This document shows positions 1-11,753 of a stretch of 64,000 nucleotides of DNA, piece after piece. The DNA comes from Synaphobranchus kaupii (Eukaryota > Chordata > Actinopteri > Anguilliformes > Synaphobranchidae): the NCBI GenBank assembly GCA_029718625.1, contig CM056383.1, forward strand, positions 20,189,930-20,253,929, read 5' to 3'. The position numbers and the translations under genes are program-made. The notes below the pieces were generated by a model. That model saw nothing but the letters and a program-made list of their open reading frames with translations. It had not been told where the DNA came from and made no database searches. Positions within the stretch are counted from its first letter, which is position 1; each line of letters begins with the position of its first letter.

Positions 1-2172
1 TCCCCTTTTATCCCCCTCCCATTGAGGCATAAGGGAACAGTTATGCCCTGTTGTTGGGATGTTCCACTGGATTTCAGCCGGCGGGGGTCCTTTCTCTGCT
101 CTTCAAAGTCCTACAAAAGGGCTCCAAAGGCTTGAATGTCTGCTACAGAGTGCATAATCTTAATATGGCCCCGTTATTTTGTTTTCCCAGAGTCAATAAA
201 AATGCTAAGTTAAAAGCTAACCTCCGTGCCCTCCCTACACCCCGCCCTGGTTCCGCCTTTCTGTTTTTATTAGATTTTCTTTTCCCAATGACTTTTCTAC
301 AGAAAATATTTTAAAAATAGATGTTATCTTCTGTGCTTTTCTGGAATTCTCTGCAAAAAAAAGAAAGAAAACACAACTTGGGAGCAAAGATGGTAGGCTC
401 CGTGGAGCATCTGGTACTGAAAAAACTTCATTTCTTTGTGCCTTTAATAGTGCAGTGACTGTTGCCAGAAGTTGTATTAGTCCATTCGACTTTAACTTTA
501 CAGCAAATTAGCGACATTGTTTTGATTTTTAGATTTTTCCTCCTATGCCTACACCCACCTTGGATATAGATGTTTGATGTTTCCCTTATTCGCACAAGGA
601 GAGGAACCTCAATCATCTGGGGGTAAAATAAATAAATAAAAGACATTTGACGTTTGACAACTGAAACAGGCCTGGTCTATGGGCATTGGCACTAAGGCAT
701 TGCAGCCAGAGCCTTTTTCTTCTAGCTTGTAGGCACATTGTCAGAGAAGATAGAGGAGAGCGAGACGGCACAATCATTTGAGAGGGATTACAGGTAGATA
801 CATTGGCGTCTGAAGATAACTTGTATGGCTTCATCCTCATTGTGCGGATTAAGGCATAAAATCCGTCCTAATGAGGCCAAGAGGGGAGGGGAGGGGAGGG
901 GGGGGGGGGACGAGTCGTGATTGTGCCACTCTTGAGGTGTTGTTGGTGGGGTCGCTCGCCACCAGCTGATCCTATTTGGATCATTCAGCCCTGGGCCCCT
1001 GCATAGACCCAGAAGCTGGTTCTTAGTACTCCAGCTCTGTTTTCGACCCCCTCCCCTGGTTTATTTCAGCACAGTTTGCGCTCTAGCCCTCGTGACTTCA
1101 GTCCTGAGGCATAGAAGGAAGAGTAGCTTCACGCTGAGAATTATATTTCGCTGGAATCATTTTTGCCGCCACGGCGTAGGTTCGGTAATTCAAGGGAAGC
1201 GATAAAAAAGAGATAAATATTGATGACTTTTGACCACTTTATTTCTCGCAGAGTCCTTTGTGGGGAAGTGGCAGCTTGTTTGTGCAACCCAGCATCGATT
1301 TCCCACCCATATTTGTCTTTATTTATTTAATTCAATATAAAAAAGTTTTTTTGCCTGGGAGTCCAATGGGGTGTTTTACATATAAAAAGGATGCTGATTA
1401 TCAGAGAGAGAAAAAAGATTTTTTTTAATGCCATGCATTTTAGACACAGCTATTTCAGTGGCAGTCTGTTTCTGGAAATCTGCATATCAAGACAAGCTCA
1501 ATTGGAGCCATAGTGGTAATGTTTGAGGAATAAATAAATTAATACATTTTGATGTACTGGCTTTACAAAAAAATCTGTCTGATTTCAAAAAATATATAAT
1601 GATCTGATGTTCAGAATGGTGCGTGTATTTATTTATTTTTCTTACAATGGATTATATTACGGCTCTCAAAGTGCTTGATAAAGACTATCATCATGATGTT
1701 ATTTCATGATGAACATATAGAGTATTCACTTGTAATTTCATTGTGACCTTGTTATTTTAACATGTCCCTGCTCTTTGTGAAAATGGGCTTACATAGAAAT
1801 TATAATACAAACAACATTACATCTTACTGTTGTAAATCAATATTTGGCTTAACATGAGCCTACTGACAACAAAATAACATTTGTGAAGACATACATCTAT
1901 GGTCCTCCAAACTGTCATTAAATCATTTTCCATTGGGCTCATAGCCTGTGTTTGCTATCAATGAAGTGCATGTATTTTCTTGTTTTCTCCTACAGAGGGC
2001 AGATAGTGTTCTGGCTGTGCCCAAGCACATCTGGCTAAATGAGAACCAGTCATACATAGCCACGTATAGCTGAAATGTTTCAGAGAAATGCAATGACCTT
2101 TTAAAACTGTTTGAGTAATAAAAAAAAACACTCTTACTATACCCATGCTATGTGCATAGACGAATGTTAAAC

Positions 2173-2174
<2 letters not shown>
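1..2174. other. Unique non-coding DNA, no gene recognised
   Basis: No ORF here resembles a known protein and I see no transposon ends. Base composition is mixed. Around 1080-1300 the sequence looks unique and non-repetitive, which would suit conserved non-coding DNA, but I cannot test that. A G-run lies at 883-909. Confidence 0.4.
883..909 (+). other. G-run with quadruplex-forming pattern
   Basis: Three GGGG blocks separated by single A residues are followed by a run of 12 G. This fits the usual G-quadruplex pattern of four or more G-tracts with short loops. Function is unknown and it may be only a simple-sequence tract. Confidence 0.5.
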
Positions 2175-2249
<75 letters not shown>

Positions 2250-2292
2250 GCATGTGTGAGTGCATGCATGCATGCGTGTTTGTGTCTGTGTG
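2175..2292. repeat. (TG)n microsatellite
   Basis: About 70 bp of uninterrupted TG is followed by an imperfect tail with gcgtg, catg and gtctg variants. It produces a spurious threonine/histidine-rich ORF on the minus strand. Confidence 0.97.
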
Positions 2293-4245
2293 TGAAACTT
2301 TTAACAGAGGCTAAGTTGTGTTCAAAGCAGAATCCAGACAGTATGTAATAACTGTGCTTATTAAAACAAGACATACCAAATGTTTTCAGGGCTTCAGAAA
2401 TGTATCAGCTGTTATGCCCTTTTTCAGATCCAGGCAGGGTTACATTTTAATTGAAAGATGTAATGCATAGTTAATATCACCAATCATTCTGCAATTTAAT
2501 GTCATATTTTTTATCAATAGATAAATAATGTAACAGGTTTTTTCATCCTTTATTGATTAGATATTTCCTGAATAGACCAATTTACTGAAAGTTGCTTTGA
2601 AAATTATGATTTTTATGATTAATATAAATATCTGACTAGTATTCTGACTTTTGAAGCTAATCTTCACAGTTAAAATGTAATAAATTATGAAAACACGTAC
2701 CCCTTCAGGCCTATTTACTTGCTCTACTGTAAGAAGAACTGCACCTGTCATCATTATTGATTTAGGCCAATTTAATTTAATAATTAGAATAACACAAAAT
2801 CAGCCATATCTTTGAGGGCATATCGTATTATGATTTTGCTTCAAAGTACTGAAGGATAACACATAAGTTCTAAAAATATTTTGTCATATGAACCAAGTAT
2901 TTTTCCCACTTGTTATGTTACAGCAAACATTAATATTTATATGTATTAGAAAAATTTTGTATTTCATGTATTCATGTATTTTTGTATTCATTTATTTTAT
3001 CAGACCTTGTATTATTGTCAGTGTATCCTACGATGAAAGATGCGTTATTCCCCTTCACCTACTTTAAGAGTAGTGACAAGCATGTTTTTACAAACCACAA
3101 ATACTCCTAAATGGCATACCATTTGAGTAGCACACACAAAGCTTGCTCTGTCAGAGCTTCCTTTTTTCAGTAAAAACATGCAGTCACCTGATGTTGTAAA
3201 TGTCTCGCCAATTTGTTTCAACAGAAAAAGAAAGCCCTCTTTGACCCAGCAGCCAAAAAAAAAAAAGTCACCTGTGGCTGGGATATCCGCATCTATGTAT
3301 GTGCTCCGCTGTACAGTGTGTTCAAATACATATATGCACATACAGTACATGTTTGTTCATGCATGTGCATGTATCCTTTCACCTTTCAGCTAGTACTTCT
3401 AGCTCATCTTTCATGTCAGACAGTGAACAGTGGTGGTCATGGTATAGTTGTAGTTATAACCTTTATAATTAGCAGTTATAACCATTTTCATTGGGCTTAA
3501 AAGAACAAAAGAACATAAGATAATCGTAAAAGATAATATGTGGGATGCTAGGAAACAACCAGTGGGCATTCATTTTTTTTCTCTGTGTGTCAGAAAATGG
3601 AACAAAGTGGGCTAAATAAATCCACTGCCATCTGCGGACACTTAACAGACATTACAGTGTGTACATGTCGAACACATCGGAGCGAGTCAAACAGGTTGAC
3701 TTTAAGTCCCACGATCATCAGCACAAGGTTAACCCCTCTTGTACTCCAGTGGGGTTCAGGTTTGTAAATAAAAAAAGTGGGACCAACCAAATAAAAAAGC
3801 CAAAATGGTGTAATACTCGGCGGTGTGTTGAATACGGGTCTTTTTGTTCGACCCCTTGTTTCGGCTGCAGCGTACCTGTCATTTCTCATCTTGTCCTCTT
3901 TAATGGAATCTTTTCCTTAATTACCACTTTTGTGTTCTTGTGAACATTCCTCTTATGTTATAATTTATATGCCTTTAAAGTGGGCACTTAAGATGCCGTT
4001 TTTCCATTCCCCCGCAGTATGTGCTGAATGCAGTTGGCTTTATTTGGTTCTGTCCTTTGCCCCCCCCCCCCCTACAAAACACACTTGCAAGAAAGAGAAA
4101 ATGGTACACTTTGCCCCCCTTTCAGCAGGGTCCCCCCTCTCCCTTCCCCTCACTTTCCAGTCAAAGAAAGAAACACAATCAAAAAATAGATATAACTGCA
4201 AGCAGCAATTCCAAGTACAACCACTTTCTACCCCCATCCCCCAAG
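2293..4245. other. Unique non-coding DNA, no gene recognised
   Basis: AT-rich sequence with short overlapping ORFs on both strands and none with a recognisable domain. The part at about 3585-4060 is less AT-rich and looks non-repetitive, so it may be a conserved non-coding element (inference). A 13-bp C-run sits at 4060-4072. Confidence 0.35.
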
Positions 4246-4249
4246 ACAC

Positions 4250-4337
<88 letters not shown>
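4246..4337. repeat. (CA)n microsatellite
   Basis: About 90 bp of CA dinucleotides with one CG interruption near the start. It generates His/Thr repeat ORFs in two frames and a Val/Cys ORF on the other strand, none of them real. Confidence 0.97.
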
Positions 4338-4338
<1 letters not shown>

Positions 4339-5434
4339 ACTACATCAACTTCAGCATTCTTTGATGTAGCAGGGTTTTAAAAAATAAATTTCTCTATATA
4401 GCACGCCCTAGGAGCCTTTTGTTGTAACTTTCTGTACAGCACTTTCATGGAAGCTGGTCCAAAAATGCTTGACATCAAATTTTGTGCAATTTGGTCAAAC
4501 TACATAGGTAGCATTTTATATGGTTTATATATTATTTAAAATGGTGGCCAATCTAGGATAGCACTTGTGGATTACACAGCCTTCTGCACAATAGCTAGGT
4601 GCACTGCTAGAGCAAGTTTGAGACTATTCTAACTTAGCATGGATTTTAAGTAAATTCTTAATATAATTTGAGCTTTCTATGTATGAACTCTAGTGTTACC
4701 AGGTGGCCTGATTAAGCCTCTACTGGTTATGTGACATCCTAATAAGTGTATGAATATGTGTACCAACTTATGTAACATTTCATCACATGGCCTTAGATTT
4801 ATAAACATGTATGTGCAAAGCTATGCTACATACTAGGTTATTAGCTTGTCATTCTTGCACATCCTTTCACACAACCAGTACAAAAGTATTGCATATGTAT
4901 ATTTTGATTTGCATATGCTGAACACTGAATTTTATGCAAAATAGTAAAGCCTTTTATTTTTTTAGCAACATTCAAGATGGTATTCAAACCAAGATAGCTC
5001 ACACCCTGGGATCACATGTGCTTCATAGATAATGATTGGAGGAACTGCTCCGGTAAATTTGATATCTCTGTGATAAAACATTTTTTGTGAGGTCATGTCA
5101 AGTGTGTAATCACATTCATCAAGCTGTTTGACATTTCATCAAACTATGTAGGATTTATTCTGAAAGCTATGCCCTCAAGTTCATGCAAGTTCATTGGGTT
5201 GTCATTCAGCCATCCTTTGCAAAACCACAAAGAAAAATAATAGAAAAGGTATAGAGGTAGGCCAATATATGCAGCACAAAAAAAAATTTGTATAAAAAAA
5301 CATTATTTTTTTAAGTATAAGCATAGGCTATTAAAAATAGGACGTTTTTTGGGAAAATTTTAAATGGCAGAAAATCTGTATGGGGGACGTTATGGGTCCT
5401 TAAGGGAAATTTTCTCCTGTTGAGGAGAGAAAAG
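4338..5434. other. Non-coding AT-rich DNA
   Basis: No ORF, RNA gene or transposon end recognised. Confidence 0.4.
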
Positions 5435-5760
5435 TCCATCCATCCATCCATTATCTAACCCGCTTATTCCTGTTCAGGGTCGCTGGGGGGCTGGAGCCTA
5501 TCCCAGCATGCATTGGGTGAGAGGCAGGAATACACCTTGGACAGGTCGCCAATCCATCACAGGGCACACACACCATTCACACACTCATACCTATGGGCAA
5601 TTTAGAGTCTCCAATTAGCCTAACCTGCATGTCTTTGGACTGAGGGAGGAAACCAGAGTACCTGGAGGAAACCCACATGGGAGACACAGGGAGAACATGT
5701 GAACTCGGCACCTTCTTGCTGTGAAGCGATAGTGCTAGCCACTGCACCACCATGCCGCCT
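5435..5760 (-). mobile_element. tRNA-headed SINE-like repeat, copy 1
   Basis: Read on the minus strand, the element begins with a tRNA-like head containing a 'tggtgcagtggctagcac' A-box-like stretch. It ends in ATGG units, seen on the plus strand as ccatccatccatt at the left end. The middle carries blocks typical of a very common teleost interspersed repeat ('tcccagcatgcattgg', 'catgtctttggactg'). A second copy in the same orientation lies at 39211-39562. The flanks ggagagaa and ggagagga could be a decayed target duplication. The B box is degenerate, so this is a fossil. Confidence 0.8.
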
Positions 5761-6544
5761 GGAGAGGAATATATGTACCTAATTTTGTAAATCAGTCAAA
5801 TGGGGTGCAGGGACTGTGCTTGTAAATATAACATGTTTACGTGCACTATAGCACCAGGTGGCCAATTTCTGGTGTTTGTATTTTAACTGAGGTAAGAGCT
5901 TATGCATCCAAACAAGCCTAACAAATAGCAAAGGGAAGGGGAAAAAAAGAGTCTTAACAAAAACAATAGGGTTCTAGCAATTGTGGTGATTAGACTCCTA
6001 ACTAATTAGTATCCCTAAGAGGGAAACTGAAATGTATGGGGAGGTATGAGCCATTCACAGTTGTAATTAGGTATAGATGATCCCTTGTTATTTCACCCAT
6101 TCACTTGTTAAAATTGTTCACACAGCCTGACCTACAGAACTAATAATAAATATATGACTACCATCATTAACATTAGTGCAAAAACGTGCTCTGGCCCTCT
6201 GAACCAATTAAAATGTTTGTGAGAGTGTGTTTTATTAGGCAATGTTCAGTGAAATCACCAGTCCTTGGCTCTGTGTGTGTTGCTGTTGTTTGTACAACTG
6301 CTGTTGCTGTTTGCAATAGCCAGGCTTTCATTTACAGGCCTAATTAAGAGAAAGGATTTTGCCCATTTGTTTTGTTGTTTGAACTTTAATGACTTTGTGG
6401 CTCTAATCTCTCTCTCTCTCTCTCCTTTACTTTTCCCCCTCTCCTCAACACACGCACACAGACACGCATGCTGGATCTTCCCTTCCAAGGCTTTGTGCAG
6501 TGGGGTAAGAAGGGAAGAAGTATCTCTGATTTACAGAGGTACTG
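5761..6544. other. Non-coding DNA with short CT tract
   Basis: No gene recognised. A (CT)n stretch lies at about 6408-6424. The right end runs into the 3' region of the minus-strand LINE remnant. Confidence 0.4.
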
Positions 6545-8050
6545 CTAGTAAACCCATGCAAAATGAGTTCAGCATTAGGTGTGCCACGGTGCAGTTTAAA
6601 TAGGTGTGTTTTTAGCCTGCGAGGAAGATGCACAGGGGCTCAGCTGTCCTGATTGTAGCGGGGAGTCATTCCACCACTAAGAGGCCATAATAGAGCAGAG
6701 ACATGATTGAGAGGAAGGCCCCTTTGAGACAGTAAGGTAACCAGTGGATGTGTAAAGTTTTTGTAAGTGTAAGAGTGTAAGGTTTGATAATAGATTGTAG
6801 GTAAGAGGGTGCTGTTCCTCTTGCTGCACCATACAGTAAGTCTGGACTAGAGATTTGTATTTTTTCATGCAACCACCGATAGCCACTGAAGGGAGATGAG
6901 GAGAGGTATGACGTGTGTATTTCGGCTGATGGTAGATGAGACGAGTAGAGACATTTTGAATGAGTTGTGGAGGGCCTGATGGCACTTGCAGGGAGTTGAG
7001 CAAGGAGAGAGTTCAAGTGAACCAATCAGAAGCGTACAAGACTCTGAATGAGCTGGGGAGCATGTGTAGCAAAGGAATAATTTTCTGGATGATGAAGAGA
7101 AGCGCTGAGCTACTGCCATGAAAAATTATTGCCTGTTATCCAAGACTACACCAAATCCCATGTGTGTACCTTTGCGTTATCAATGGTAATGGACAGATCC
7201 TGGAGGGGGGAGGAGCACCTCAGTTTTGGCAAGATTGAGTTTGAGATATCAACTGATCATCCAACTTGAAATGTCATTAAGACAGGCTTTGATACAATAT
7301 ATTCCTCTGTTAGTGGAAAGGGGAGAAACATCAGTGTGTCATCAGCATAGCAGTGGTAGGAAAAGCTATGTGAACATATTACTGAGCCAGGAGATTTAGT
7401 GTTTAAGGAAAACAGGAGGGGGCCGAGAACAGATCCCTGTGGGACTCCAGTGATAAGGCAATTGGACTTTGAGCCCTATAAGGTCAGGTCAGAAAGATAC
7501 GAAGATAACCATTTGTGAGCAATGCCTTTCAGTCAGGGTTGCCAAAATGACCTGATAATCAGCTGTATCGAACGCCACAGAGAGTCCAAACAGGATCAAG
7601 ACAGATGACAGGGATGCTGCACCACCAGATCTGAGTGCTTCCATTATGGTGAAGAGACCCATTGTGTTGAATGCTTAGCTTTGAAGGCAGACTGATTGGG
7701 GTCAATGAGGTTGTTCTGGGTTAGACAATTTGTAAGGTGAGTGGATACTAATTTAAAGGTTCTAGAAAGGTAAAGAGTTTTGCTAGTTTTGGATTAAATG
7801 TAAGGGTGTTTCTCCGGCCTGCTTGAATTCAATGGGGACAACACCCATGTTCAGCAAGAAGTGCAGGAGCAGAGGACTGCGTAAGGGAAGAGGGGATAGG
7901 GTCAAGTAGTTGGATACTTTGAAGTTAGAAGCTGCAGGAGATTGGTGACTACCAAAATGCTGAACGGCGATGGAGTTTGTACCTGGAACAGTGTTACGTG
8001 GTCATTGGAATGTGTTGTTTTCAGTTATTTTGATTTCAAAGCAGAATGCA
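6545..8050 (-). pseudogene. Decayed L2-type LINE reverse transcriptase
   Basis: This is the reverse transcriptase region of a non-LTR retrotransposon on the minus strand, broken by many stops and frameshifts. Reading leftward, the motifs come in the family order. First is an SVAFDTAD segment (motif A) near 7560-7590. Next is [13 protein letters not shown] near 7410-7453, then the catalytic YADD at 7338-7349. After that come the C-terminal blocks NSLLAQLPASAIRP, RGTAPSYLQSIIKPYT and RRLKTHLFKLHRGTP (7020 down to 6590). These blocks are characteristic of L2-like fish LINEs. No continuous ORF longer than about 120 codons remains. The 5' part, including any endonuclease, is missing or unrecognisable. 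Confidence 0.8.
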
Positions 8051-8346
8051 AAGATGATGGCTGTAAGAATGGAGGGATGTAGAGTAGGAGGGGGCTAAGA
8101 AGAGAGGAGAAGACAGTAAATTGATTCTGGGGTTATATGTGGCAGTTTAAATTTTGGATTCATAGTATGAGTCCTTAGCCAATGAGACTGCTGAAGAAAA
8201 CAGACAGGAGATGGTGGTAAGCAGCCAAGTCAGTGGGCAGTTTTTTAACAATTTAAATTTTATTTTCTTTCAGTTTGGGCCTGTCTGCACATAGAATATC
8301 AGCAAGAGGAATTGGATGGTTTTGCAGCCCGGGCGTGGATAGCATG

Positions 8347-8560
8347 GAGGCAGTGTAGGGTAATAGGGAATTGGGCTTGTAACCAACAGGTTGAAGGTTT
8401 CATTCCTAGGTGGGACCCTGCCATTGTACCCTTGAGCAAGGTGCTTAACCTGAATTTCTTCTGAAATACATCCAGCTGTATAATGTAAAAATGAGAGTGT
8501 AAAATGTAAGTCACTTTGGATAAGAGTGTCAGCTAAACAATCATAATGTAATGTAATACG
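8347..8560 (+). mobile_element. tRNA-derived SINE
   Basis: The head has tRNA-like promoter boxes (aggcagtgtagggtaatagg, then ggttgaaggtttcattcc). The body contains 'cccttgagcaaggtgcttaa'. The 3' end matches the L2-type tail 'tcactttggataagagtgtc' and finishes in gtaatgtaat repeats. This is the usual structure of fish SINEs mobilised by L2 LINEs. It lies next to an L2 remnant on the opposite strand. Confidence 0.85.
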
Positions 8561-9070
8561 GCAGTAGTAGCATTAACAGGTAGTTGTGAGAAGGCCTCAA
8601 TGGGAAGGTAGAGCTGATATCACATTGCCCGAGATGGTGGAGTGCGAGAGGTTGAGCCAACTGCAGCAGAAAGTCACCATTGTTTTGGGGGTGTGGTTTT
8701 AACTGGAAGGGAAAAGTAAAGGAGAGGACATTGTGGTCAGAATGGTTGACACATCAAAGCAATTTAGTAAGATACAGATTTAAAGATCACACATTTTGAT
8801 TTTCCACACACCCTGGATTACATTATTTATGTTTTTGTGCTATCACACTATAATAAAAATACCTAAGTGATACTTTAAATGACCACATTATTTACACTCA
8901 TGAAATAATTAAGGGGGAAAATTTTTAAACAAGGTGATCAGCCCCACTGAGCAAACTGCAGGAAGTGAGCAGATGTGAAAGGTTAAAAACATCCTTGACC
9001 CACCAACACCAGCTGACAATTTCCCCCCTAGGAAATAATGATTGAACAAAGGAATAAAGAGGACTTCTTT
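8561..9070. other. Non-coding DNA
   Basis: No ORF or repeat recognised in this stretch. Confidence 0.35.
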
Positions 9071-9378
9071 GGGTGCGTCCCAATAGTCGAAAAATGCACC
9101 CTCCCTTCCTCCACTACCACCTCCTCTACTCCTTGCCCCGGAAACGGATCTTTGTGTTTTAATCTAATGTCGCTGAATACATCTTAATTACGTATTAATG
9201 GTTAAATATTAATTAATGTCTTGACGCAAACAGCAATGTCAAGTACATTGTATACTGTACATGTAAATAATTGTACTCAAAATGTTCAGGCAGTTTTGCA
9301 TACTTCCGAGTAGGAGAGGAGTGGTAGTGGGGGAGTGGAGGAAGGGAGGTGGGGAGTGAAGAATATTGGGACACAGCC
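9071..9378. mobile_element. MITE with purine/pyrimidine-rich inverted ends
   Basis: The left end (gggtgcgtcccaatagtc) is mirrored at the right end, whose reverse complement reads ggctgtgtcccaatattc. Both continue into about 50 bp of matching C-rich/G-rich sequence. The element is about 308 bp with no coding capacity. 'TGCGTCCCAAT' ends are common in fish non-autonomous DNA transposons. I could not identify a clean target duplication, so the superfamily is open. Confidence 0.75.
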
Positions 9379-10186
9379 TCTGTGTCATGCCACACAGATT
9401 TGTATGTCATTGCAATAAAGATAGCTGCTATCGCTAGAAGCTATTCCTTATCCTGGTAAAATCCTTGTTTCCCTGGAATCTTAAAGTGAGACCATTAATA
9501 TAAGCTGAGAGAAATGTGATGTTTTTCAACACATAGGTTGCACGCTTAGGTTCAATGAAGATGAATGGAATCCAATTCATACGTATTTCTATCATTATTT
9601 TTTAAATGTTAAGAATTGTAAGAGCCAGGGACACTAAAGATGCTAAAAGTGGAAAAAAGCACAAAGTAAAAATGAGCACAAATGTTCACCCAGCTAATAT
9701 AAAAACTTCCAGGACATTATTGAAGATACCTTTTAGCTTTCCATTTTAAATGTGAGAGAACACTTTGATGGGAATCAGTAAACAGGTTTAGAACATAGCA
9801 TTTTTTCAGACAAGATCTATCAAATTAAAAATATATATAAATCAAAGAAGTAATATTCAAATTATATCCATGAAATTTCAAGTGAAATCCATAAAATATA
9901 GAGAGAGAGTGTTTACCTTAAACTTCTGGAATGTTCCTAGTTCCAGAACATTTTTTTTCTTATTCAACAATACTGCATCAAGGTTCTGCTTTTACAGGAT
10001 TATCCTGTCAACAAATATGAAGTGCATGTGATCTAAGAATGGGGGAAATAGCATTAAGATAAGGCTTTTATTCTCATTTATATCAAGCTGTGCTTTTGTT
10101 GAGGCAGACAGAATTAAATCAAGCATAGACCTTAAAGATTTAAATATTTCAAGTTAACCTTAAAGTAACAGCAACAACATTGAACG
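9379..10186. other. Non-coding AT-rich DNA
   Basis: No gene or clear repeat recognised. Confidence 0.35.
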
Positions 10187-10408
10187 TTTCCATTACATTT
10201 CAGCACTTGCAGAAGCTATCTTATCTGTAAGGACTTACACACATTACATTTTTACATACAATCCATTTGGATAGCTTAGTAAAGCAATTCAAGTTTTAAG
10301 TACCTTGATCAGGGGCACAAAAGCAGAACCCCAGTGGAGAATCAAATTCACGCCCTTTGAGTTGCGAGCTTAATTTCCCTACCATTACATTACACTGCTG
10401 TTCTACCA
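10187..10408 (-). mobile_element. Degenerate tRNA-derived SINE
   Basis: The reverse complement shows a degraded tRNA-like head with 'cgcaactcaaagggcgtg' and 'aatttgattctccactgggg'. These are followed by 'cctgatcaaggtacttaa' and a decayed L2-like tail ending in aaatgtaatgg. The order matches the SINE at 8347-8560, but divergence is much higher. Confidence 0.65.
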
Positions 10409-11753
10409 AGCCCTATATTTTTCTGCTCCAAAAATCCCATTACCTCTCTAAAATCACAAATAGTAAAACATAGACAGCCCTATTTTGAGGGTGTAAAATA
10501 ACGGCACAATAGGCAAACGCAGTTGGTTAGCACAATAATGGCATTTTGGAGCAGGGTAAAGCATATAAAATCACAGCTGTGCCGAGACTGCTATTTTCAT
10601 CCATGCTTTTCAGAGTTCTTGTACTTAGTGGGAAAAAAAGAGGCAGAATGATTCCTTTGGGGATGTAGAATTGTGAAAATATTCAGCACCATAGTAATTT
10701 AGTGCTCTTTAAAATCTGCCACCAAAAAAGGCAATGGTGTGAAACATTGAATTGTCCTTTGTCTTGACTATAAGTAACCTCCTGGCTGAAATCTCCCATA
10801 CTCCAGTTTATTCAACTCTAGTTGGAGTTCAACATTAAGTATGAGTTCCTTGCCCTGCTGTCCAGTGGCTTAGAGGTCAGAGGACCAACTCTGAATCTGA
10901 CATTTTGAAGCTGAGTACTTCCTTTTGTTTCTATGGCAGGTATGTCAGGTCTCACAAGTTAGTTGTTGAGTGAGAAGGACTCAGTGGCACAGGCAAATGA
11001 AACAAGGGGTTTGGGTTTGATCCTATGCTCTTTAATTCTGTGTATGTTGCTTCTATGTGGCCGAACCTTAACTTCACTATACAAGATAAAAGATTGTGTG
11101 TGTCCCAATGTGGAGTGGTTCTTGCCTGTGGTTCTTGCCTGGCAAGCTCCTTTCTGTTTATTTATCAAATGATTTCACAGGTTTACTCAACACCCACTAC
11201 AGGCTGCAATGCAGTGCCTATTTAACACACTACTATGTAGAAGTGCGTCCAAAACACTATGCAGTTTATGAGAAATATATTCAGTACAATAATTCGGATA
11301 ACAGCTCAGGGTCATGACAGGGGTTCAAACCTCAGAGGGGGTTTGCATATGGGTGGGACCTTCCTCCTCTGCTGAAGTTTTTGTTTCCCCAGCTCAGATG
11401 AAAAAGCTAGAATCTACTGCACATCATAGTACAGTTGCAGAAGAGTGTGCCATTTTTTTCTTGTGATTTCATGACACGTTTTAAAAAAAGGATACATGCA
11501 GTTTTTGCCCAGACGCGCAAAACTGGGCCTAAACGCCTGAATGTAGGTAACTGAGTGACTGAGTGACTGTGTGGCTGCTTGTTCCCCATTGTTGAAAAGC
11601 GCATGCGCAAAATTTTAATTTCGCTGTAAAAAGTTGAAAAGCGATTGCGCAAAATTCTAATTTCATGTAATTACGGCAAAAAAAATTAAAAAAATGCATA
11701 AAATTTCAAGTAATTACAGTACAAATTTGTTGTCTAACCCTGCTTGAGTTTAT
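10409..11753. other. Non-coding DNA, no gene recognised
   Basis: Overlapping ORFs of 66-81 codons at about 10960-11650 occur on both strands and resemble nothing known. A short duplicated motif (gcgcatgcgcaaaatttt / gcgattgcgcaaaattct) lies at about 11599-11660. Confidence 0.35.

Noticed and set aside
1958..2374. 138-codon minus-strand ORF
   Set aside because: Produced by the (TG)n microsatellite; the flanking residues match nothing known.
4021..4380. ORFs of 97-144 codons across the CA tract
   Set aside because: They consist largely of His/Thr or Val/Cys dipeptides from (CA)n in several frames, with no domain outside the tract.
8347..8560. tRNA gene
   Set aside because: The tRNA-like boxes are degenerate and followed by a SINE body and L2 tail; this is a SINE head, not a functional tRNA.
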